Below are positions 8,144 through 15,982 of a stretch of 64,000 nucleotides of DNA, piece by piece. Where the stretch lies: contig NZ_CP042326.1 of NCBI RefSeq assembly GCF_007904085.1, positions 806,001 to 870,000 of the forward strand. The letters are read 5' to 3'. Made by a program: the position numbers and the translations under genes. The notes beneath the pieces were generated by a model. The model was not told the DNA's origin. It made no database searches and saw only the letters and a program-made list of their open reading frames with translations. Every line of letters starts with the position of its first letter. The first letter of the stretch is position 1. Origin of the DNA: Euhalothece natronophila Z-M001 (GTDB lineage Bacteria; Cyanobacteriota; Cyanobacteriia; Cyanobacteriales; Rubidibacteraceae).

Positions 8144-8915
8144 AATGGTAATTTTGTCGTTTCGCTTCGTAGAGTAAAAGGGAAGCCGCGATCGCGACAT
8201 TTAAGGATTCTACCTCATTAGCGAGAGGAATTTTAATCTGTTCTGTAGCTAAATGGGCTAACTCAGGAGATAATCCAGCCCCTTCATTTCCCAGTAAAAT
8301 CAGTGTTGGCTGTTGAAAGTCCACTTCCCAGTAGGTTTTCTCGGCGTAAGGCAGGGTTGCCAACACTTGCCCAGAAAATTGTTTTATGAGAGTAGCAATG
8401 TCACTGCTTACTGTCATGGGAAGACGAAACCACGCCCCCACCGAAGCCCGTAAAACTTTAGGATGATCAAATTCAACACTGTTTTCAGTTGCCCAAATGC
8501 CGTCCACTCCTGTTGCAACGCCGGTGCGGATGATAGTTCCCATATTACCGGGATCTTGTAAATGTTCTACAATGAGTCCCAGTTGGAGGTGAGAGAGAGT
8601 AGCCTTATTCAACGATGGACGAGTGGCAGTGGCAACGATCCCATCAGGATTAATGGTGGTCGCGATCGCGCTTAAAACCTCTTCTGATACGACTTCGATC
8701 CGTTTTCCTAATCCTTCAAGTTTAGGGCACAACTCTGGGTTCTTCTCTTGCCAGTGAGGGGTATAACAAACTGCTTCGAGATCATATCCCGCCTCACAAG
8801 CCGCCTCTAGCAAATTCGTTCCTTCCAGTAACAATAAATTTTGCGCTCTTCGATGTTTACTGTTATGGAGTTTTCGGATTTGCTTAATGAGAGGATTTTT
8901 AATACTACTTAACAT
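8142..8915 (-). CDS. TrmH/SpoU-family RNA 2'-O-methyltransferase
   Basis: This SPOUT-fold enzyme transfers methyl from S-adenosylmethionine to a ribose 2'-OH in tRNA or rRNA. Motif 1 (EHLQDPGNMGTIIRTG), motif 2 (LILLGNEGAGLSPE) and motif 3 (IKIPLANEVESLNVAIAAS) are all present, forming the trefoil-knot SAM site, after an N-terminal substrate-binding domain (NPLIKQIRKL, LLLEGTNLLEAA). I start it at 8915 (MLSSIKNPLIKQ, 257 residues). The longer frame from 8933 adds only MTNDAN, which is a translation of the heptamer repeat that abuts the gene and is unlikely to be native. Exact target (rRNA G2251/tRNA G18-type) is not decidable. The gene stands alone, convergent with psbA. Confidence 0.83.
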   Translation of the reverse strand: MLSSIKNPLIKQIRKLHNSKHRRAQNLLLLEGTNLLEAACEAGYDLEAVCYTPHWQEKNPELCPKLEGLGKRIEVVSEEVLSAIATTINPDGIVATATRPSLNKATLSHLQLGLIVEHLQDPGNMGTIIRTGVATGVDGIWATENSVEFDHPKVLRASVGAWFRLPMTVSSDIATLIKQFSGQVLATLPYAEKTYWEVDFQQPTLILLGNEGAGLSPELAHLATEQIKIPLANEVESLNVAIAASLLLYEAKRQNYH

Positions 8916-8921
8916 ATTAGC

Positions 8922-8974
8922 GTCATTGGTCATTAGTCATTAGTCATTGGTTTACAAACGACAAAGGACAAAAC
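8922..8974. repeat. Heptamer array plus ACAAAGGACAAA block
   Basis: Four tandem heptamers of TTGGTCA/TTAGTCA type (8922-8950) run into TTTACAAACGACAAAGGACA. This is one of several copies of the same composite in the window. The remainder of the 337-bp space before 9253 is AT-rich and shows no gene; an AAGGAG ribosome site sits just before the GTG at 9253. Confidence 0.8.
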
Positions 8975-9252
8975 AATTAAGAATGTACTCCACGAGAGTG
9001 AAAACTGCTGTAGTTGTGCTCTAATCAGTGACTAACTTCTAGTCTAAGGCTTTCACTTTAACAATCGGTATGAAGATAGAAATGGAAATATAACTTATCA
9101 AAAGTTAATCAAAGATTTATTAACATTCCCTAAAAATCTGTAATTTATTTTACAAAATAGAAGTATAAAGAAAGCAATATTTTTGCAATGCTGATTGGAC
9201 TCAATTAAACAATCCTGAACTACTATAACGGTTATTAAGAAGGAGAACGACA

Positions 9253-11424
9253 GTGGAATCCCCTATTCCTCAAAAGGTTAAACAAAAGTTATTAGAAGCT
9301 CTAAAACTAGATGTGCAGTTAAATCTATTAGAGCGGGCGATTAATGCCAGTAGTAATGGCATTATCATTACTGATTACCAACAAGAAGATAACCCCATTA
9401 TCTATGTTAATGAGGCTTTTGAAAGGATCACAGGCTACTCCTTTAATGAAGTAGCCGGTCATAACTGTCGTTTCTTACAAGGAAACAATCGTCAACAGTC
9501 GGGAGGTGAAACCATAAAAACTGCTCTCCAGCACGGAAAAGAATGTTGTACTGTGGTCAAAAATTATCGTAAAGATGGTAGTGAGTTTTGGAATGAACTT
9601 TATATTGCTCCTGTCACCGATGCTAGCGGAACCATTACTAATTTTATTGGCGTTCAAACGGATATTACCAAGCGTAAACTTGCAGAAGAAAACTTGAAAC
9701 AAAGTGAACAACAGTTTCGTATTGCTTTTGAATATGCCCCAGTAGCCATGGCTTTAGTAAGTCTAGATGGCAGTTTGTTAGACGCTAATGAGAGTTTATG
9801 TGATCTCCTTGGGTATTCCAAAAAAGAGTTAATAGCGCGATCGCTGCTTGAAATTAGTCATCCTGAAGACATCACAGAAGGAAAACTTCTTTATCGGCGT
9901 TGTTTACAGGGAGAAATCAGTCACTTCCAATTAGAAAAACGTTATCTCACCAAAGACGGTGGTGCAATTTATGCTTTAGTTAAGGTAGCTTTAGTTCGGG
10001 ATCAAGAGAACCTCCCCATCCACTATATTGTCCAAATTTGGGATCTCAGTTGTAATTTAGACAAGCAACCAGAAAAAAAAGTAGAAGGAATTTCTAAATA
10101 TCAGCTGACAAATCATAACTTACGGAATCATCTACATTATGACGGCTTAACAGGATTACCCACTCGTATCCTCTTTGAAACCTCCTTAGAACAAGCCCTG
10201 CGACAAACTAAAAAGCAAGGTGCGGTTTTCTTTCTAGATTTAGATCGGTTTCAAGTAATTAATGAGAGTTTAGGGCATAGTGTCGGGGATCAACTATTAA
10301 TGATCGTTGGTTCTCGCTTAGAGGCTTGTTTAGCTGAGGGTGATTTCATAGCGCGATCGGGCGGTGATGAGTTTGCAATTTTTGTCGGTGGCATTACGAC
10401 TCTACTAGAAGCCATAAGTGTCGCAAAAACCTTTCAAGAGAAACTCAGTCAGCCCTATACCATCAACACTCCAGAAGGAAAAATTACCACCAGTTATCAC
10501 TTCATTAATACCTCAGTCGGCATTGCCCTTGGTTATCATCATGACGGAAAAGCCAGCCAACTCTTACAAGATGCCGAATTTGCCATTGGGCGAGCGAAAA
10601 AAAGAGGCAAAGGTAGCATCGAAGTTTTTGATCATACTTTGCGACAAAGAGCTTTACGTCAATCTAAAATTGAAACCGATCTCAAGCAAGCAATTTCTCA
10701 GGGTGAAATCTACTTAGAATATCAACCAATTATTAATCTTGAGACAGAAAAATTAATGGGGTTTGAAGCATTAATGCGATGGCAGCATAAAGAGTTAGGC
10801 ATGATTTCTCCTGGGGAGTTTATTCCCATTGCAGAAGAAACAGGCTTAATTGTTCCTATTGGCTACTGGGTGTTATCTCAAGCCTGTGAGCAACTAAAAA
10901 AATGGCATGAATCATTCCCTGAGTTTGAAGACTTGATAATGAGTATTAACTTATCAGCATTGCAAATTAAAGATCCTGCTTTAGTAAAAACGGTGCAAGA
11001 AATCTTACAAGCCAATAACCTATCAGGGAATAAGCTGAAATTAGAAATTACAGAAACCACATTAATTGAGAATGTGGAGTTAGCCAGTGAACAACTCAAG
11101 AAATTAAAGGCTAATCAAATTCAAATTAGTCTTGATGATTTTGGCACTGGATATGCCTCTCTCAGTTATTTACAACGATTTCCCGTGGATGTCTTAAAAA
11201 TTGATCGCTCCTTTGTTTCTGTCATGGCTCCAGATAACCATAACTTCAAAATTGTGCAAGGAGTCATTTCCTTAGCTCATGCTTTGAACATGACGGTGAT
11301 TGGAGAAGGAATTGAAACTAGCTATCAAGAGCAAGAATTAGCCTCTCTCGGGTGTGAATTTGGACAAGGCTACTATTTTGATAAACCTCTTGATGCTGTT
11401 TGCGCTACCAAACTCCTAAACTAA
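9253..11424 (+). CDS. LOV-PAS-GGDEF-EAL protein (light-regulated c-di-GMP turnover)
   Basis: The 723-residue protein has a first PAS domain (about residues 25-140) with the flavin-binding LOV motif NCRFLQGNNRQQ. C72 is the expected photoadduct cysteine, so a blue-light LOV sensor is likely. A second PAS follows (about 150-275). The GGDEF domain (about 295-455) has an intact SGGDEFAIF at about 368-376, but the inhibitory I-site reads AEGD instead of RxxD. The EAL domain (about 475-720) keeps FEALMRW and DDFGTGYASLSYL, so both making and breaking of c-di-GMP are possible. No membrane segment is seen, so it is cytoplasmic. The start is GTG at 9253, chosen for its AAGGAG 8 bp upstream. It ends 1 bp from the convergent sigma factor gene. 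Confidence 0.88.
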   Translation: MESPIPQKVKQKLLEALKLDVQLNLLERAINASSNGIIITDYQQEDNPIIYVNEAFERITGYSFNEVAGHNCRFLQGNNRQQSGGETIKTALQHGKECCTVVKNYRKDGSEFWNELYIAPVTDASGTITNFIGVQTDITKRKLAEENLKQSEQQFRIAFEYAPVAMALVSLDGSLLDANESLCDLLGYSKKELIARSLLEISHPEDITEGKLLYRRCLQGEISHFQLEKRYLTKDGGAIYALVKVALVRDQENLPIHYIVQIWDLSCNLDKQPEKKVEGISKYQLTNHNLRNHLHYDGLTGLPTRILFETSLEQALRQTKKQGAVFFLDLDRFQVINESLGHSVGDQLLMIVGSRLEACLAEGDFIARSGGDEFAIFVGGITTLLEAISVAKTFQEKLSQPYTINTPEGKITTSYHFINTSVGIALGYHHDGKASQLLQDAEFAIGRAKKRGKGSIEVFDHTLRQRALRQSKIETDLKQAISQGEIYLEYQPIINLETEKLMGFEALMRWQHKELGMISPGEFIPIAEETGLIVPIGYWVLSQACEQLKKWHESFPEFEDLIMSINLSALQIKDPALVKTVQEILQANNLSGNKLKLEITETTLIENVELASEQLKKLKANQIQISLDDFGTGYASLSYLQRFPVDVLKIDRSFVSVMAPDNHNFKIVQGVISLAHALNMTVIGEGIETSYQEQELASLGCEFGQGYYFDKPLDAVCATKLLN

Positions 11425-11425
11425 T

Positions 11426-12550
11426 TTAAAGCCATCCTTTCAGACGACGTGCCACTTGTGGGCGACGTAGCTTTCGCATTGCCTTACTCTGAATTTGGCG
11501 GACTCTTTCCCGAGACAAATTAAACATTAGTCCCACTTCTTCGAGAGTATAAGGATGACCATTATTTAAGCCATAGCGCATCGAAATTACATCTTTTTCC
11601 CGTTCAGTAAGAACATCACTCAACACATCTGAGATTTCCTGATTCATCATGGCATCATTCATTTGTTCTTCAGGAAGTCTCATCTCATGGTCTTCTAGTA
11701 ATTCCATCAACTCAGTATCTTCGCCTTTTCCCACTCGATGATTCAGAGAAAGAGACTGGCGACGCAACTGCATCAGTTGATGTAATTGGGAGACGGAAAC
11801 ATCTAATTCTTTTGCTAATTCTGCCTCAGTGGGAGTCCGTTTCAACTCCTGTTTTAAGTCTCGTTGGGCTTTTTTCAACTTGTTGAGCTTCTCTACAATA
11901 TGGATGGGAAGCCGAATTGTTCGCGCATCATTGGCAATGGTTCGGGTAATTGCTTGGCGAATCCACCAATAAGCATAAGTAGAAAATTTATAGCCTTTAT
12001 TGGGATCAAACTTTTCCGTAGCACGATTTAAACCTATTGATCCTTCTTGAATTAAATCCAAAAATGGAACGCCACGATTAAGATATCGTTTTGCAATGGA
12101 AACCACTAACCTTAAATTAGAACGAATCATCCGTCGCTTTGCCATCCGCCCTTGATATAGTTTTCGCTCTAATTCTTTCACCTCCATCTCAAAAACACTT
12201 GCCAGTTCTTCCTTACTCGGAGATGTTCCTGAGGCTTCAGCTAATTCTTGACGCTTATTTTCGGCATCTGCTAAAAATTTAACCTGCTTGGCTAACTCAA
12301 TTTCTTCATCTGGTTGCAACAGGGGATAACGAGCCATTTCCTTAAAAAATGCACCTACGGTATCCTCATTTTTACTCCCCTTCTCTGAATCACTGCCTTG
12401 ACTGGTATTCTCCTCTGAAAAATCTACTTCTACCAACTGGGTGTCTGAGGCCTCGACTTCCTCAGAAAGTAGGCTTTCAAGCCCCTCTTGTGGATTTAAG
12501 GTTTCCGTGGGCTGGAGATCTTGACTGGTCGTTACTGTAAAGTCTGTCAT
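11426..12550 (-). CDS. sigC: Group 2 sigma-70 factor, SigC-like
   Basis: This sigma factor directs RNA polymerase to promoters. Of its 374 residues, the first 80 or so are acidic and non-conserved. Region 1.2 reads DTVGAFFKEMARYPLL, region 2 has NLRLVVSIAKRYLNRGVPF with YKFSTYAYWWIRQAITR, and region 4 ends in the helix-turn-helix YTLEEVGLMFNLSRERVRQI. The region 1.2 sequence and the C-terminus RRPQVARRLKGWL fit the SigC branch of cyanobacterial group 2 factors rather than the housekeeping SigA, which has a different region 1.2 and C-terminus. SigC is linked in other species to stationary, heat and nitrogen responses. The group 2 call is firm; the letter is from memory of the family. Confidence 0.8.
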   Translation of the reverse strand: MTDFTVTTSQDLQPTETLNPQEGLESLLSEEVEASDTQLVEVDFSEENTSQGSDSEKGSKNEDTVGAFFKEMARYPLLQPDEEIELAKQVKFLADAENKRQELAEASGTSPSKEELASVFEMEVKELERKLYQGRMAKRRMIRSNLRLVVSIAKRYLNRGVPFLDLIQEGSIGLNRATEKFDPNKGYKFSTYAYWWIRQAITRTIANDARTIRLPIHIVEKLNKLKKAQRDLKQELKRTPTEAELAKELDVSVSQLHQLMQLRRQSLSLNHRVGKGEDTELMELLEDHEMRLPEEQMNDAMMNQEISDVLSDVLTEREKDVISMRYGLNNGHPYTLEEVGLMFNLSRERVRQIQSKAMRKLRRPQVARRLKGWL

Positions 12551-12805
12551 AGTAAATTAATTAATATTAGGTAGTAATTGAGGTAACAGAAGTATGAATT
12601 ATGGGTATGTCATCAAATTAACAGCTTAAGTTTATTTTTTTAGCAGAATTGCTACAGTAGTTTTTGTGGCTATTTTAACGATTACAATATTTTTTTTCTA
12701 GAAATTCTCATCAAGCAGGATTTTGGAAGATTTTTTAGATCCTCTAACGGTAACATTTCATAAGGTGAGCTTAAATGCTTTAGGTATAAACATCAACTAT
12801 CGGAA

Positions 12806-14224
12806 GTGAGAAATTTGATGATGGGAGAACAACAATCATGGATCTGGCGATCGCGCCCTTTAGAACAACTAACGGGATCAGAGATTTTTCAACGCTTATT
12901 TAATAATGATTCTCCTTATGGGGTGTTATTAGAAAGTCCCTTTCCCATGGTTGGTGATCAACCCCAACTCAATCGCTTCTCTCTCTGTGCTGGTAATCCT
13001 CGCATTAATGATGAGGGAAGGTGGCAAGTGTGGACTCCCCCTGTGGGAGAAATTCTTCCTTGTTTGCGTTATTTATCTCAACGCTGTTCGGGTTCGGTTC
13101 CAGAATCCGTGCGTCATCTTCCCTTTACTGGTGGCTATTTCGGTTGGTTAGGCTATGATTTAGCTTGGGAAATTGAAACCTTACCCCAATTAAATCGAGA
13201 TCCTCTTCCCTTTCCCGTTGCCTACTGGTATGAGCCAGAAATGTTTGCTGTCTTAGATCATCAAGAACAAGTGTTATGGCTAGCGGGAAGGACTCAAGAA
13301 CAGTTAGATAAATTAGAAATCGCTTCTCAAACCCCCTTACCCAAACTTCCAGTTCCAGAGAACACAGCTACAGAAGTGTCTCCCCCGACATTTCTCACTG
13401 CGGCAGAAGAGTATCAAGAAATGGTACGTCGTGCCAAAAACTACATTCATGGGGGAGATATTTTCCAAACTAATCTTTCTCTACGTTTTGAAGCCACTAC
13501 TCAAGGTAGCAGTTGGCAAATTTATCAAGCCCTACAACGGATTAATCCCTCTCCCTTTGCGAGTTATTGGCGGACTCCCTGGGGGGATGTTATTAGCTGT
13601 TCTCCTGAACGCTTGGTACAACGACAGGGAAACCTTTGTCAAACTCGCCCCATTGCTGGTACTCGCCCTCGTGGGGAAACCTCCGAAGCTGATGCTGCCT
13701 TAGCGACAGAATTACGTCAAAATAAAAAGGAACAAGCTGAACATATTATGTTAGTTGATCTCGAACGAAATGATTTAGGGCGAGTGTGTCAGTGGGGAAC
13801 TGTAACAGTAGATGAGTTATTAACCATTGAACGTTATAGTCATGTGATGCATCTGGTTAGTAATGTGCAGGGAAAATTAGATGATCACTATGACAGTGCT
13901 GATTTAATTCGGGCGTTATTTCCAGGGGGAACCATTACTGGCTGTCCGAAAGTGCGTTGTTTAGAGATTATTGAAGAATTAGAACCGTTTCGTCGTAGTT
14001 TATTTTATGGTTCTTGTGGCTATTTAGATCAACGGGGAGATTTAGATTTAAATATTCTGATTCGCACTTTACTATACCAACAAGGAACAGTGTGGGGACA
14101 AGTTGGGGCAGGGGTAGTTGCTGATAGTGATCCTCAGAAAGAGTGGGAGGAGTCTTTGAATAAGGGAAAAGCTCAAGTTAGCGCGATCGCGGCTTGGATG
14201 AAAACAGACTCAAGTGATACTTAA
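12806..14224 (+). CDS. Chorismate-binding enzyme, TrpE/PabB family
   Basis: A 472-residue frame from GTG at 12806; ATG at 12818 or 12821 may be the true start. The fold is that of anthranilate or aminodeoxychorismate synthase component I, which aminate chorismate using ammonia from a glutaminase partner. Visible are SPERLV, RPIAGTRPRG, HIMLVDLERNDLGRV, and FPGGTITGCPKVRCLEIIEE followed by GSCGYLDQRGDLDLNILIRT. The residue after PI is Ala, as in anthranilate synthase, where classical PabB enzymes have a Lys that attacks the ring. The FPGGxITGxPK segment and length are PabB-like. No glutaminase subunit gene is adjacent. I therefore leave the product open between the two. Confidence 0.75.
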   Translation: MRNLMMGEQQSWIWRSRPLEQLTGSEIFQRLFNNDSPYGVLLESPFPMVGDQPQLNRFSLCAGNPRINDEGRWQVWTPPVGEILPCLRYLSQRCSGSVPESVRHLPFTGGYFGWLGYDLAWEIETLPQLNRDPLPFPVAYWYEPEMFAVLDHQEQVLWLAGRTQEQLDKLEIASQTPLPKLPVPENTATEVSPPTFLTAAEEYQEMVRRAKNYIHGGDIFQTNLSLRFEATTQGSSWQIYQALQRINPSPFASYWRTPWGDVISCSPERLVQRQGNLCQTRPIAGTRPRGETSEADAALATELRQNKKEQAEHIMLVDLERNDLGRVCQWGTVTVDELLTIERYSHVMHLVSNVQGKLDDHYDSADLIRALFPGGTITGCPKVRCLEIIEELEPFRRSLFYGSCGYLDQRGDLDLNILIRTLLYQQGTVWGQVGAGVVADSDPQKEWEESLNKGKAQVSAIAAWMKTDSSDT

Positions 14225-15235
14225 ACCATACATGATTGAGCCTAATAATCCCACTTGCGAATTGAGAACAATATGAATCGGAACAGCGTCTAGAATGGGA
14301 CTCACTCGCCCTTTTTGCTTAAACACTTCTAGAAAACGACTGTTTTTAATTAAGGATAAATTTTTAGCGGCAATTCCTCCAGCAATATAAAGTCCACCAT
14401 AGGGCATTAATTTTAAGGCTAAGTTCCCTGCTTCTGCTGCATAGGCTTCAATAAAAATTTCCATTGTCTTCTCAGATAGAGGATCTGTTTCTGCTTGGGC
14501 TGCTTGAGAAATTACTGCGGCTGGATCAATTTCTGTCGTTTCCGTTTCCTCCCATTTTTTAATCATTTCAGCAACCGTAGAATTATAATCTGTAATTATC
14601 TTTAAGTCTCTTAATCCCTGATAAATAGAGACAATTCCCTGTCCAGAAACAACTCTCTCCACAGAAACACGATCAATCTGTTTTTGTTCCTTAATATATT
14701 CTAATAATCGAAATTCTAATTCAGAACGAGGAGGAAATTCAGTGTGTCCGCCTTCTGTTCCAAAAACGAGATAATCACCATTTCCAAGTGGCGTTAAAAA
14801 CCCTTCTCCTAACCCGGTTCCTGCGCCAATAACAGCAATGGGAGCATCATTTTGCGCTTCCACAGTTTGTAAGGTTTCTAATTCATTAGTTTTTAAGCCT
14901 AAGACTCCATAACTAATCGCAGCAAAATCATTAATTAAACTCACTGTTTCTAGGTTTAATTCTTCCTTTAAATGATTAGCATCTAACTGCCAATCTAGAT
15001 TTGTGAGTTGTGACACTTGCTTAACCACTGGCCCAGCAATCGCAAAACAAGCGCGATCGGGTTTATAATTAGTTTGACCAAGGAATTCTTGTACCATTGG
15101 TACTAAGTGAGGGTAACGTTGAGAAGGGTAGGTGATTTCGAGTAAATTATTGAAATTAACCGTGCTTTCGGTAACTTCTACTAACCGTAAAATGGTTTTT
15201 GTTCCCCCAATATCCCCAGCAATTAGTACAGTCAT
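14210..15235 (-). CDS. glk: Glucokinase
   Basis: Phosphorylates glucose with ATP to feed glucose 6-phosphate into glycolysis, the pentose phosphate pathway or glycogen turnover. The 341 residues show the phosphate-binding start LIAGDIGGTKT, catalytic-region LINDFAAISYG, VIGAGTGLGEGF, sugar-binding EGGHTEFPPR and C-terminal YIAGGIAAKN, all in the order of bacterial ATP-glucokinases. Its 3' end overlaps the 3' end of the convergent TrpE/PabB gene by 15 bp. It lies 11 bp downstream of the phosphatase gene on the same strand, so the two are probably co-transcribed. Confidence 0.92.
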   Translation of the reverse strand: MTVLIAGDIGGTKTILRLVEVTESTVNFNNLLEITYPSQRYPHLVPMVQEFLGQTNYKPDRACFAIAGPVVKQVSQLTNLDWQLDANHLKEELNLETVSLINDFAAISYGVLGLKTNELETLQTVEAQNDAPIAVIGAGTGLGEGFLTPLGNGDYLVFGTEGGHTEFPPRSELEFRLLEYIKEQKQIDRVSVERVVSGQGIVSIYQGLRDLKIITDYNSTVAEMIKKWEETETTEIDPAAVISQAAQAETDPLSEKTMEIFIEAYAAEAGNLALKLMPYGGLYIAGGIAAKNLSLIKNSRFLEVFKQKGRVSPILDAVPIHIVLNSQVGLLGSIMYGLSIT

Positions 15236-15246
15236 AGTTAGTTAAA

Positions 15247-15885
15247 TTAATTAAAGCGAATTATCTTTTCTACTTTTGAAAGATGAGAAGTATCCCCAGC
15301 AAATTCTACCTCCCAACTGCCCTGATTTTTCACCAATTTGGTGAGACAGCAAAAAGAAGCATGAATATTGATCGGTTTACCTAGTAGCCCTGCAATCGTT
15401 CCTAAAACTGAAGCACCATGTCCTACGAATAATAACTCACCCTCAAATTCCTGAGCAAGTTTCTGCGCTGTGAGTTCAGTTCTATAGTTAACGGTTTCTT
15501 CATCTTCTGGATACTTACTTCTCACTCGTGAAGTATAATTTAAATCAATGGGAGGATAATGCCGTGCTAAGTTTTGTGGCGAACGGATTTCAGGAGAATG
15601 ATCCATCCAGTTTGGATTTAACCATTCTCCTAGTCCTGATTCTAGTTTAATCGGTAAATCTAGAATTTTTGCAATCTCATGGGCTGTCTGAACAGTACGC
15701 AAAAAAGGAGAGCTAAAGATATGAGTAATATTTTCAGATTGCAGCCTTTCTCCCAGTTGTTTGGCTTGTGTAATTCCATCTTCTGCTAAATGTGGATCAT
15801 ACGGAAGTTCTGCTGTAATAAACCAGTCAGGGTTAACAAAGTCATATCGGTTACCGTGACGAGTAATCCAGATTGTATCTGCCAT
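15247..15885 (-). CDS. Histidine phosphatase (phosphoglycerate-mutase-like) family protein
   Basis: This 212-residue enzyme belongs to the branch of histidine phosphatases that use a phosphohistidine intermediate. It begins with IWITRHGNRYDF (the RHG motif), has IFSSPFLRTVQTA in the middle and LLFVGHGASVLGTIAG for the second catalytic His. The substrate is unknown; the operon-like position upstream of glucokinase suggests a sugar or small-molecule phosphate, but that is inference. The start at 15885 puts the RHG motif at residues 9-11, as is usual. Confidence 0.8.
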   Translation of the reverse strand: MADTIWITRHGNRYDFVNPDWFITAELPYDPHLAEDGITQAKQLGERLQSENITHIFSSPFLRTVQTAHEIAKILDLPIKLESGLGEWLNPNWMDHSPEIRSPQNLARHYPPIDLNYTSRVRSKYPEDEETVNYRTELTAQKLAQEFEGELLFVGHGASVLGTIAGLLGKPINIHASFCCLTKLVKNQGSWEVEFAGDTSHLSKVEKIIRFN

Positions 15886-15940
15886 ATAGCTTTACGAGCT
15901 TAATAAGTTGTCAAGGAGTATTTATATACTTTAACACTAA

Positions 15941-15976
15941 TTTGTCCTTCGTCTTTTGTCCTTCGTCCTTTGTTAT
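15941..15976 (-). repeat. GGACAAA-type block of the dispersed repeat
   Basis: The plus strand reads TTTGTCCTTCGTCTTTTGTC then CTTCGTCCTTTGTTA, the complement of the ACAAAGGACGAAGGACAAA block seen beside heptamer arrays elsewhere in the window. Here no heptamers accompany it. It lies directly before the ATG of the next gene. Confidence 0.65.
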
Positions 15977-15982
15977 TTAATT

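Noticed and set aside
8000-8221. Overlapping short ORFs (60-66 residues) on both strands after psbA
   Set aside because: Low-complexity overlap of non-coding and methyltransferase antisense sequence, with no recognisable protein or ribosome site.
11426-12550. Calling the sigma factor the housekeeping SigA
   Set aside because: Region 1.2 (VGAFFKEMARYPLL) and the C-terminus (RRLKGWL) differ from the SigA type and match group 2 SigC-like factors.
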